Shown here piece by piece: positions 8,202-15,102 of a DNA stretch of 32,346 nucleotides. This DNA comes from Pseudomonadota bacterium. GTDB lineage: Bacteria > Pseudomonadota > Alphaproteobacteria > Acetobacterales > Acetobacteraceae. Each line of letters opens with the position of its first letter. The stretch's first letter is position 1. Location of the stretch: assembly GCA_021828605.1 (NCBI GenBank), contig JAJZEG010000225.1, forward strand, positions 1 through 32,346, written 5' to 3'. The notes under the pieces were generated by a model that saw only the letters and a program-made list of their open reading frames with translations, was not told where the DNA came from and ran no database searches. A program made the position numbers and the translations under genes.

Positions 8202-8323
8202 GAGATCGATCCTTCCATCGGCTCTGTATCGTCTCGCCGATTAGTCTATGTAGCGCGCCCAGGCCCGGGCGCCAATGCCAGTATGCGGCGTGAGCGTGTT
8301 TGGGGAGCCGGGCCAAAACCGGA

Positions 8324-8355
8324 CCGATACGCGCGGATCGCCTCGCGCGTATCGG
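8324..8355 (-). terminator. Hairpin terminator after satP
   Basis: CCGATACGCGCG (8324-8335) and CGCGCGTATCGG (8344-8355) form a perfect 12-base-pair stem with an 8-base loop, starting 14 bases beyond the satP stop. On the minus strand the stem is followed by TCCGGTTTTG, a short imperfect T run. It would separate satP from the tatA genes. Confidence 0.65.
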
Positions 8356-8369
8356 GATTGACGGAAAAA

Positions 8370-8918
8370 TTAGCTTTTCGCGCCGACCGGCAGCACGGTT
8401 TTGCCGTGGGTGGTGTTGATCACATCTGCGGCACCCAAATAAAATGCCAAAGCCGCGGTCAGCAGACCGAAATACCCGCCAAAGACACCCAAAGCCGGCA
8501 TACCCAGATCACCAAGGGCGAGCAGCAGGAAGGTGATCCACAAGACCAGGAAAATCACGAACAAGGTGCGGTTCAGCGCGAAGGTTGCAATCCACATCAC
8601 GAAGGTGAAAGCGCCCCAGAGCAGCAAATACCAGCCGACCGCCGAGCCCGGCACGCCTTTAGCAAAAAATTCGACGAAGAGCGCAAAACTCCACCAAAAC
8701 GCGCCGTAACTGCAAAAAGCGACGAAGCCGAAGGTGTTGCCATTGCGCACTTCCATCATACCGGCCACGAATTGGGCGGTGCCGCCGAAGGCGAAGGCTA
8801 AGGCCAGCACCATGGGCACTGCGGAACCAGGCATCAGATGGGCGTTCACCATGCTGAGCATCCAGGTGGTCAAGGCAAAACCGAATAGTCCGAGCGGTGC
8901 CGGATTCGTGACGGACAT
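8370..8918 (-). CDS. satP: Acetate/succinate transporter of the GPR1/FUN34/YaaH (AceTr) family
   Basis: A 182-residue inner-membrane protein with six predicted helices. The N-terminal family signature NPAPLGLFGFALTT is present at about residues 4-17, followed by MVLALAFAFGGTAQFVAGMMEVRNGNTFG, also typical. These proteins move acetate, succinate or related monocarboxylates, usually with protons or as channels. I place the start at 8918: GGGGG lies five bases upstream, and the signature then sits at the usual distance. ATG and GTG codons at 8930 and 8942 lack such a site. A weak TTGCTT-N17-AATAAA promoter candidate lies upstream on the minus strand. Substrate cannot be assigned. Confidence 0.92.
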   Translation of the reverse strand: MSVTNPAPLGLFGFALTTWMLSMVNAHLMPGSAVPMVLALAFAFGGTAQFVAGMMEVRNGNTFGFVAFCSYGAFWWSFALFVEFFAKGVPGSAVGWYLLLWGAFTFVMWIATFALNRTLFVIFLVLWITFLLLALGDLGMPALGVFGGYFGLLTAALAFYLGAADVINTTHGKTVLPVGAKS

Positions 8919-9068
8919 TTTAACCCCCATATTATTATTCACGCGCTCGACATGATCGCGTTATGCAGTTTATTGCGTTAGATCGCTGAAAAAGCAACTT
9001 GATCAATCGTTTTGTTTAGCAAGCGCGCACTTGGTTTGGATCGGGGGCAGGCCAGCCTGACCGGTAGG

Positions 9069-9656
9069 TTACGAGCCGTTACCGAATCCAAGAAACCCTT
9101 TCGAGGGCGCAGCCACACCGGTTGGATTGCGGGGTGACGCCGCGGTGATGGTGAAATGCGGGGTGGCGTGGGTTGCAGCGGCTAAGCGGGATTTTGTGAC
9201 TGACGGAGAATGATCCGCGCCCGCTGACCGATTGGCCAGGGCAATCGGGTTTCCCGCGCTCACGCCCTGATTTTCATGGAGCACCGAGAGCAGCATGAAG
9301 GTGATGTCGTTGCGGCCCAATTCCACCGAAAGCTGGATCGGGGTTTCATCCAGAGTGTTTTTGGCGCGTAAATTAGCGCCCCGGCTGACCGCCGCGCGCG
9401 CCTCGGCATAATCGCCGTGATTAATCGCCGAAAACAACACTTTGGTCGGGTCTTGATTATCAATCGCGATATTATTCGGACTGATCTGATCGGCGCCCGC
9501 GGCGCCGGGCAAGGCCGGCGGCGGGGCGGCTTGCTGCTCGGCATGCGGCTGCATCGCCGGGCCAATTCCGGGCGCGCCGGGCGAGGGCATTTGCCCATAA
9601 GCGACGCCGCTCAGCATCGCGCCCGCCAGAACTGCTACGGAGAACCGTTTTACCAT
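9069..9656 (-). CDS. Secreted ankyrin-repeat protein
   Basis: Protein of about 195 residues. The N-terminus (MVKRFSVAVLAGAMLSGVAYG) is a Sec signal peptide, then a Pro/Ala/Gln-rich stretch, then an ankyrin-type region: TKVLFSAINHGDYAEARAAVSRGANLRAKNTLDETPIQLSVELGRNDITFMLL. That is about one and a half repeats. The C-terminal third is low complexity without a recognised domain. An alternative ATG at 9680 gives eight more residues; the signal peptide works better from 9656. The gene follows tspO on the same strand. A periplasmic protein-binding role is likely but the partner is unknown. Confidence 0.75.
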   Translation of the reverse strand: MVKRFSVAVLAGAMLSGVAYGQMPSPGAPGIGPAMQPHAEQQAAPPPALPGAAGADQISPNNIAIDNQDPTKVLFSAINHGDYAEARAAVSRGANLRAKNTLDETPIQLSVELGRNDITFMLLSVLHENQGVSAGNPIALANRSAGADHSPSVTKSRLAAATHATPHFTITAASPRNPTGVAAPSKGFLGFGNGS

Positions 9657-9697
9657 TGCCGAACACCCAAATTTAATCATCTCGCTTCTATAGCGGA

Positions 9698-10144
9698 TCA
9701 GCGGTTGAGCCACCAGAACCCGGCGGTTAAATAGGTGGCGAACAGGCCCCAGGCCAAATAGGGCACGAAGAGCAGGCTGGCCCAGCGGTCATGCCGGGCG
9801 AAGGCGCGCAGCGTCAGGAACACCAACCCATCCATCACTACAATGATCAATAGCGCCCAACCGGGCCGGTGCAAAGCGAAAAACACCGGCGACCACAGCG
9901 CATTGACCCCGAGTTGCCAGCCCCAAAGCTGGAGCGCCGCCGCATGGCTCGGGCGCTGCCAAACCCGCCAGGCCGCGACGGCCATGGCGACGTATAAGAC
10001 GGTCCAAACCGGGCCGAACAGCCAATTAGGCGGGGTGAAGGGTGGTTGCGGCAGTAAATCGTACCATGATTTGATATTGGGAATGGTCACGACCGAATCG
10101 GCGATGCCGACCGCCAAGCATAAAACGCAAAATCCCAGCAGCAC
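9698..10144 (-). CDS. tspO: TspO/MBR family membrane protein
   Basis: A 148-residue protein with five predicted membrane helices and many Trp residues. The TspO hallmark PPFTPPNWLFGPVWTVLYVAMAVAAW lies near residues 34-59, and W-LGVNALWSPVFFALHRPGWALL follows. TspO proteins bind porphyrins and act in tetrapyrrole or stress physiology in alphaproteobacteria. The start is uncertain. The only usable codon is a GTG at 10144 without a clear ribosome-binding site, and it overlaps the stop of a short upstream frame that does have one. The N-terminal residues before LLGFCVLCLAVG may therefore be encoded in the other frame. Confidence 0.85.
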   Translation of the reverse strand: MLLGFCVLCLAVGIADSVVTIPNIKSWYDLLPQPPFTPPNWLFGPVWTVLYVAMAVAAWRVWQRPSHAAALQLWGWQLGVNALWSPVFFALHRPGWALLIIVVMDGLVFLTLRAFARHDRWASLLFVPYLAWGLFATYLTAGFWWLNR

Positions 10145-10203
10145 TAAATAAGGGTGCTGGTGGGCGTAGGACCGGTCGGGGCGCGCGGGCTGACGGAAGA
10201 CAC
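10144..10203 (-). CDS. 19-codon leader frame, or displaced N-terminus of tspO
   Basis: A GTG at 10203 has AAGGAG three bases upstream, and the frame encodes a short polar peptide beginning MSSVSPRAP before a TAG at 10146-10144. The last base of that stop is the first base of the tspO GTG. Two readings fit: a leader peptide coupled to tspO by a TAGTG overlap, or an indel that separated the original tspO start (many TspO proteins carry about 15-20 polar residues first) from its body. I cannot decide between them. Confidence 0.4.
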   Translation of the reverse strand: MSSVSPRAPTGPTPTSTLI

Positions 10204-10231
10204 GGTCTCCTTAGCGGGTTCCTTGGTTGGG

Positions 10232-10630
10232 TTATGGTACCTGCTCTGGCGCATCAGGACCAGAGGCGGGGTTAGGCATGGCGCGCGCGAGCACCGCGAG
10301 GGCTTGCGATCCGTTAATCATCGCCTGCGCCAGCAAGTCCCGATAGGCGCGCAGCACCGCATGGCCGAGAGGGGTCAGGCTCGCACCGCCGCCAGCGGCG
10401 CCGCCTTTGTTTGCGGTGATCAAAGGTTCGGCAAAGGCGGTATTCAACGCCTCGGCGAGTTGCCAGGCGCGCTTGTAGCTCATGCCCATCCGGCGGCCCG
10501 CCGCCGCGATGGAGCCGGTTTCATCAATCCCCTGCAATAAATCCGCGCGCCCCGGCCCGATCACCAGACCATCGCCGAGCACCACCCTGATCCGCAGGCC
10601 GATCTGAGTCTCATGACGCACTTTCACCAT
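10232..10630 (-). CDS. ModE-type winged-helix regulator without molybdate-binding domains
   Basis: A 132-residue protein matching the N-terminal DNA-binding domain of ModE: LRIRVVLGDGLVIGPGRADLLQGIDETGSIAAAGRRMGMSYKRAWQL (about residues 11-57) and the GGAAGGGASLTPLG wing (about 75-88). It ends shortly afterwards, so the molbindin (TOBE) domains that sense oxyanion in full ModE are missing. The open frame extends far upstream opposite the divergent gene; the ATG at 10630 is chosen because the domain begins just after it. It is divergent from the binding protein at 10727, with a ModE-like inverted repeat in the 96-base gap. It probably controls that transporter and itself. Confidence 0.88.
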   Translation of the reverse strand: MVKVRHETQIGLRIRVVLGDGLVIGPGRADLLQGIDETGSIAAAGRRMGMSYKRAWQLAEALNTAFAEPLITANKGGAAGGGASLTPLGHAVLRAYRDLLAQAMINGSQALAVLARAMPNPASGPDAPEQVP

Positions 10631-10674
10631 GAGATGCTTGAACCATATTTTTTGCCGCCCCGCGACCAGCTTGA

Positions 10675-10698
10675 CGATATAGCCAAACAGACATATCG
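10675..10698. promoter_or_regulatory. ModE-like operator in the divergent regulator/transporter region
   Basis: CGATAT (10675-10680) and ATATCG (10693-10698) form a perfect inverted repeat with a 12-base spacer. The ModE box known from enterobacteria can be written CGNTAT-N12-ATANCG, so the half-sites and spacing both fit. It lies 29 bases before the ATG of the binding-protein gene and 45 bases before the regulator ATG. Binding is inferred. Confidence 0.6.
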
Positions 10699-10726
10699 GT
10701 AGCGGCAACCAGTTAGGGAGTCCCTC

Positions 10727-11659
10727 ATGTCCATCACCCGCCGTCAGTTTGCCGTCACCTCTGCTGCGGGTGCGGGCGCCGTTATCGCTTTGTCGCCTGG
10801 TGCTGCGCAGGCCAGCCTTCCAGCGCTGACCGTGGCTTATGCGGGCTCGATGGGGGTGTTGATGAATAAGAGCATCGGCCCGGCTTTCACTCGCGCGACC
10901 GGTGCGCCGTTCCATGGCATTGGCGAGGGGGCGTTTGCGCTCGCGCATTTGATTGCGGCGAAAACCATGCGCGCGGATGTGTTTGTCTCGATCACGCCGG
11001 GGCCGATCAAGGTGCTGCAACGAGCCGGGCTGGTCGGTCATGCGGTGCCGGTGGCGAGCACGGCGATGGTGATCGCCTATAGTCCGAAATCGCGATTTGC
11101 CCCGCAACTCGCGCAAGCGGCGGCGGGCAAGACGCCCTGGTATCAGGTGCTGGAGCGCAAGGGCCTGCGCTTTGGCCGCACCGATCCGCGCACTGATCCG
11201 CAGGGGCGCAATATTTTGTTCAGCTTCGATTTGGCTGGAAAGTTTTATCATCAGCCGGGGCTTTCGGCGCGGATTCTCGGAAAGCCGATCAATCCGGCGC
11301 AGATTTTCACCGAACCCTCGCTGCTCGCCCGGCTCGATGCCGGGGAACTCGATGCCACTTCGGGCTATGAGAGCGCTGTGAAATCGTTGAAATTGCCGTT
11401 CATCGCTCTGCCCAGAGAGATCAATTTGAGCGATCCGACGATGACCGCGCCGTGGTATTCCAAGGCGGCGATCACGCTGGAATTGAAGGGCAAGCGCGAA
11501 ACCCTGCATACCCAGCCTTTGGTGTTTTATGCCTGCATCCCGCATGACGCGCCGCATCCGGCCTTGGCGCAAAAATTCATTTCGCTCCTGCAAAGCAAAG
11601 CCGGGCAGGCGATGTTTGCGCAGGATGGCTATAATCCACCGCTCGGCGGCGTGCTCTGA
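10727..11659 (+). CDS. Oxyanion-type (molybdate/tungstate) ABC transporter substrate-binding protein, Tat signal
   Basis: A 310-residue periplasmic binding protein. The N-terminus has a twin-arginine motif (TRRQF, Arg5-Arg6), a hydrophobic stretch and a probable cleavage after AQA. The mature part starts LTVAYAGSMGVLMNKSIGPAF and contains RADVFVSITPGP and FGRTDPRTDPQG, features of the WtpA/ModA-like group. AGGGAG precedes the ATG by six bases. It is followed immediately by a permease gene and faces a ModE-type regulator, which supports molybdate or tungstate as ligand. The ligand is an inference from context. No ATPase gene follows. Confidence 0.82.
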   Translation: MSITRRQFAVTSAAGAGAVIALSPGAAQASLPALTVAYAGSMGVLMNKSIGPAFTRATGAPFHGIGEGAFALAHLIAAKTMRADVFVSITPGPIKVLQRAGLVGHAVPVASTAMVIAYSPKSRFAPQLAQAAAGKTPWYQVLERKGLRFGRTDPRTDPQGRNILFSFDLAGKFYHQPGLSARILGKPINPAQIFTEPSLLARLDAGELDATSGYESAVKSLKLPFIALPREINLSDPTMTAPWYSKAAITLELKGKRETLHTQPLVFYACIPHDAPHPALAQKFISLLQSKAGQAMFAQDGYNPPLGGVL

Positions 11660-12411
11660 AACCGGGGTTCCGATTCCCCGTCGCGGCGGCGAGCATCCTG
11701 GTTTTAGCCCTGCTCGCCGCCCCTTTTATCGGGCTTTCGCTCCTGACAAACTGGAGGCATTTTTATCTCTCGGGCAATGACGTAACGGCAATCACCAATT
11801 CGCTGCTCTATGGGCTGGCGAGCCTGATGATGATTGCTGTGCTCGGCACGCCGCTGGCTTTTTGGCTCGCGACCGCCTCGTCGCGCCTGCGCAGTGGCGC
11901 GCAGTTTTTCCTGTTGCTGCCCTTGCTCACCCCGCCTTTGGCGCTGGGAATTTTGCTCGCGGCATTTTACGGGCCGATCGGTCCGGCGGGCACGCTGCTG
12001 GGGCGGTTGGGGCTGATGATTAGCAATAATCCCGCTGCCTTTCTGATTGCCGGGCTGTATGCCGGGATGCCGACTTTCGTGATTGCGGCGCGCACCGCTT
12101 TTGCCGAAATTCCGGCGGAATATGCCGAGCAGGCGCGCACCTTGGGCGTGGGGCGCGGCGTGATTTTCCGCGCGATCACTTTGCCGCTCGCGGCCAACGG
12201 GCTCGGCGCCGCTTTGGCGCTGGCTTGGGTGCGCGGGGTCGGCGAACTCGGCATTGTGTTGATTTTCGCCTATTTTCCCCAAGGCATGCCGATCCGGCTT
12301 TGGGTTAATTTGCAAGATAGTGGCCTCGATGCGACGTTTCCGTTGCTCTGGGTGTTTCTGGCTGCGGCCTTGCCCTTGCCGCTCTGGCTGCTGCGCCGCC
12401 GCACCCGTTAA
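11656..12411 (+). CDS. modB: ABC transporter permease, ModB-like, probable CTG start
   Basis: Inner-membrane permease of about 251 residues with several predicted helices. The cytoplasmic EAA loop is seen as AEQARTLGVGRGVIFRAITLPL (about residues 155-176), the docking site for the ATPase. The first ATG in frame (11827) would remove the first helix (FPVAASILVLALLAAPFIGLSLL). The frame is open only back to a TAA at 11632, with no ATG, GTG or TTG before 11827. A CTG at 11656 overlaps the binding-protein stop as CTGA, in the manner of the usual ATGA coupling, and places the first helix at residue 8. I therefore call CTG the start. A modC-type ATPase is missing here. Confidence 0.8.
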   Translation: MKPGFRFPVAAASILVLALLAAPFIGLSLLTNWRHFYLSGNDVTAITNSLLYGLASLMMIAVLGTPLAFWLATASSRLRSGAQFFLLLPLLTPPLALGILLAAFYGPIGPAGTLLGRLGLMISNNPAAFLIAGLYAGMPTFVIAARTAFAEIPAEYAEQARTLGVGRGVIFRAITLPLAANGLGAALALAWVRGVGELGIVLIFAYFPQGMPIRLWVNLQDSGLDATFPLLWVFLAAALPLPLWLLRRRTR

Positions 12412-12505
12412 TCGCGAAAAAATCACGCGGGGTCATTCGTCAGGCGTCGAGCGCTGTGATAATTGGAGGCATCGGCCCTCTCAGCCAAGCCACCGGAGAC
12501 GATGC

Positions 12506-14569
12506 ATGGACAGCGCCCATCAAGACCAAACCGACCCATTCCTGTGGCTCGAAGCCATTGACGGCGCCGAGGCGCTTTCCTGGGTGCAAGCCGCTAATCA
12601 TCGGACCACCGAGCGGCTTTGCACGCCGCAGTTCGAGGCGGATCGCAGCAAAGTGCTCGATATTCTCAATGCCGATGACCGGATTCCCCACATCGTGCAG
12701 CGCGGTGCGTATGTGTATAATTTCTGGACCGATGCCGCGCATCCACGGGGCCTGTGGCGGCGCACCAGCCTTGACGCCTATCGGACCAGCACGCCCGATT
12801 GGGATATTTTGCTCGATTTGGATGCGCTGGGCCGGGCTGCGCAAAAAAGCTTTGTCTGGGCCGGGGCCAGTTTGCTCGCCCCTGATTTCACCCGCGCTTT
12901 GATCAGCCTGTCGGATGGCGGGGCGGATGCGGTGGAAATTCGCGAGTTTGATTTGGCGCGCCGCGACTTCGTGGCCGATGGTTTTGCGCTGGGCGATGCC
13001 AAAACCCAGGTCACCTGGATTGATCAAAACACCATTTTGATCGCGACCGCTCATGGCAATGACGTCACCGCGTCGGGCTATGCGCGCACCGTGCGGCGCT
13101 GGAGCCGAGGCACCAAACTTGAAGCAGCACCCTTAGTGTTTGAAATCGAGCCCTCGGATACGTTCCTGAGCATGGAGCGCAGTATCGAGCCGAATGATCC
13201 CTACAGCTTGTTCATGCGCGGCATCGCATTTTTCAAATATCAATATATTTTCGCACGCGATAATGCCGCCCCGCAACGGCTCGATTTGCCCGAAGATTGC
13301 GACATTGATATCGCTTTTGGCCGCCTGACCGTGCGCACCCGCTCGGCCTGGACGGTGGGGCCCGATACCTGGCCGACCGGCAGCCTGGTGACCATCGAGC
13401 TTGCGGATTTTCTGGATGGCGCGCGGCATTTTTCGCGGATTTTTACCCCCGAGCCGCGCACAGCGCTCGATAGTTTCATCATGTTCGCCGATCATGCGCT
13501 GATCAGCGTGCTGGATAATGTGCAAAGCCAGATTTTGCGTGCCGAACCCAGCACCGATCATTCCGGGCGACCCGGCTCGGTTTGGCATATCGCGCCCCTG
13601 GACGGCTTGCCCGCGCATAGCGCCATCGCGATTGGCAAATTAGCGCCGCAAGACCCGCAATCCCAAGCGACCTTGTTCAGCGTTAATGGATTTCTCGATC
13701 CCGGTCAGCTTATTTTGCATCAGCCCGCGCACAGGCCGGAGACGCTGAAAACCGCGCCGCCGCGTTTCGATGCCACAGGCCTTGATGTCGCTCAGCATGC
13801 GGCCATTGCCGATGATGGCACGGCGATCCCGTATTTCCTGATCACCCCGCCGGGCGCGCAACCCGATACCGGTTGGCCAACGATTTTATACGGCTATGGC
13901 GGCTTTGATGTCTCGATTGAGCCGGCCTATTTGGGGGCGACCGGCGCGCTCTGGTGCGCGCGTGGTGGGGCTTATGTGGTCGCGAATATTCGCGGCGGCG
14001 GCGAATTTGGCCCCGACTGGCATAAAGCGGGCATTCGCGAAGGTAAGCGGATTGCGCAGAATGATTTCGCGGCGGTCGCCGCTGATCTGGTCAGCACCGG
14101 GGTAACCACCGCGCGCCGGATTATGGGGTTTGGCGGCAGTAATGGCGGCTTGCTGGTGGGTAATATGTTGACCCGCTTTCCTGCGCATTTCGGGGCGATT
14201 TTGTGCGCGGTGCCGCTGCTCGATATGCGCCGTTATACCAAACTGCTCGCGGGGCACTCCTGGATCGCCGAATATGGCGACCCGGATGATCCCGTCGATT
14301 GGCAATTTTTGCAGCTTATATCGGCCTATCATCTGGCTGAGCCGGGTCAGAATTACCCGCCCGCTTTGATCATGACCACACGGCGCGATGATCGGGTGCA
14401 TCCGGGTCATGCCCGTAAAATGGCGGCGAAATTGGAATCGATGGGCTATGACGCGCTGTATTACGAGCAGGATGAAGGCGGCCACGGCTCGGGTGCGGAT
14501 GCGAGCCAGCGCGCTTTCGCCACCGCTTTGCATTTCGCCTTTGCCTGGGCGAGCCTGGGGCAGGGCTGA
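12506..14569 (+). CDS. Prolyl oligopeptidase family serine peptidase (S9A)
   Basis: A 687-residue protein with the S9 layout: an N-terminal segment (DPFLWLEAIDGAEALSWVQAAN), a beta-propeller region (about 80-430) and a C-terminal alpha/beta-hydrolase domain. The catalytic triad is clear: Ser545 in GFGGSNGG, Asp628 in TRRDDRVHPGH and His660 in EGGHGSG. Order and spacing match prolyl oligopeptidase. The family cleaves short peptides after proline or, in relatives, other residues. No signal peptide is present, so it is probably cytoplasmic. The ATG at 12506 follows GGAG by seven bases; a longer open frame overlaps the permease gene without similarity. TGTGATAAT at about 12456-12464 resembles an extended -10. 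Confidence 0.95.
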   Translation: MDSAHQDQTDPFLWLEAIDGAEALSWVQAANHRTTERLCTPQFEADRSKVLDILNADDRIPHIVQRGAYVYNFWTDAAHPRGLWRRTSLDAYRTSTPDWDILLDLDALGRAAQKSFVWAGASLLAPDFTRALISLSDGGADAVEIREFDLARRDFVADGFALGDAKTQVTWIDQNTILIATAHGNDVTASGYARTVRRWSRGTKLEAAPLVFEIEPSDTFLSMERSIEPNDPYSLFMRGIAFFKYQYIFARDNAAPQRLDLPEDCDIDIAFGRLTVRTRSAWTVGPDTWPTGSLVTIELADFLDGARHFSRIFTPEPRTALDSFIMFADHALISVLDNVQSQILRAEPSTDHSGRPGSVWHIAPLDGLPAHSAIAIGKLAPQDPQSQATLFSVNGFLDPGQLILHQPAHRPETLKTAPPRFDATGLDVAQHAAIADDGTAIPYFLITPPGAQPDTGWPTILYGYGGFDVSIEPAYLGATGALWCARGGAYVVANIRGGGEFGPDWHKAGIREGKRIAQNDFAAVAADLVSTGVTTARRIMGFGGSNGGLLVGNMLTRFPAHFGAILCAVPLLDMRRYTKLLAGHSWIAEYGDPDDPVDWQFLQLISAYHLAEPGQNYPPALIMTTRRDDRVHPGHARKMAAKLESMGYDALYYEQDEGGHGSGADASQRAFATALHFAFAWASLGQG

Positions 14570-14586
14570 GATCGGCTTGGTTTAAT

Positions 14587-14628
14587 CCCGGCTGGCGCTG
14601 GAGCGCGGTCATTTGATCCCCAGCCGGG
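14587..14628. terminator. Inverted repeat across the convergent ends of the peptidase and CoA-binding genes
   Basis: CCCGGCTGG (14587-14595) and CCAGCCGGG (14620-14628) are perfect 9-base arms 24 bases apart. They span the gap between two convergent stop codons, with the right arm inside the end of the minus-strand gene. There is no T run, so a factor-independent terminator is doubtful. Confidence 0.35.
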
Positions 14629-15037
14629 CAATCTCGATCACCGGGCAGCGATCCATCACCACCATCAGCCCGGCGGCGCGTGCGAGCGCCGCCGCCTCAT
14701 GGTTGATCACGCCGAGCTGCATCCAGATCACCCGCGCGCCCAGCCGGATCGCATCCTGCACCGGGGCTAAAACCTGATCGCTGGCGCGGAACAGTTCCAC
14801 CATGTCCAAGGGCGTCGCGTCCGCTAATTGCGGGACCACCCTGCACCCATGCAGGCTTTGCCCGACCAGACCCGGATTGACCGGCGTGACCTGATAGGCG
14901 CGCGCGACCAGAAACGCCAACACTTCGTTAGAAGGCCGATCCGGGTTGGCCGAGGCGCCCACCAGCGCGATGCGCCGGGTGGTGGTTAAAATGGTGCGGA
15001 TCGCGTCGTCATCCAGTCCATCAATCGGCGGGCTCAT
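14609..15037 (-). CDS. CoA-binding protein (YccU type)
   Basis: A 142-residue single-domain Rossmann protein of the succinyl-CoA-synthetase-like CoA-binding family. Visible motifs are RRIALVGASANPDRPSNEV (about 21-39), YQVTPVNPG (about 48-56), and VIWMQLGVINHEAAALARAAGLMVVMDRCPVIE towards the end. Homologues bind CoA but have no settled role. The ATG at 15037 is preceded by GAGG at a good distance; the frame runs further upstream without similarity and into the divergent gene. It converges with the peptidase gene. Confidence 0.88.
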   Translation of the reverse strand: MSPPIDGLDDDAIRTILTTTRRIALVGASANPDRPSNEVLAFLVARAYQVTPVNPGLVGQSLHGCRVVPQLADATPLDMVELFRASDQVLAPVQDAIRLGARVIWMQLGVINHEAAALARAAGLMVVMDRCPVIEIARLGIK

Positions 15038-15102
15038 TTTATCCTCACGGCTCAGGCGCAGGACACTAGTCGGCGCATCGGCGGTCTTGTAAGTCCAATG
15101 CC

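Noticed and set aside
10631..11593. A long minus-strand extension of the ModE-type frame, opposite the binding-protein gene
   Set aside because: It adds about 320 Arg-rich residues without family similarity, covers a clear gene on the other strand, and the ModE domain begins only after the ATG at 10630. It is an effect of base composition.
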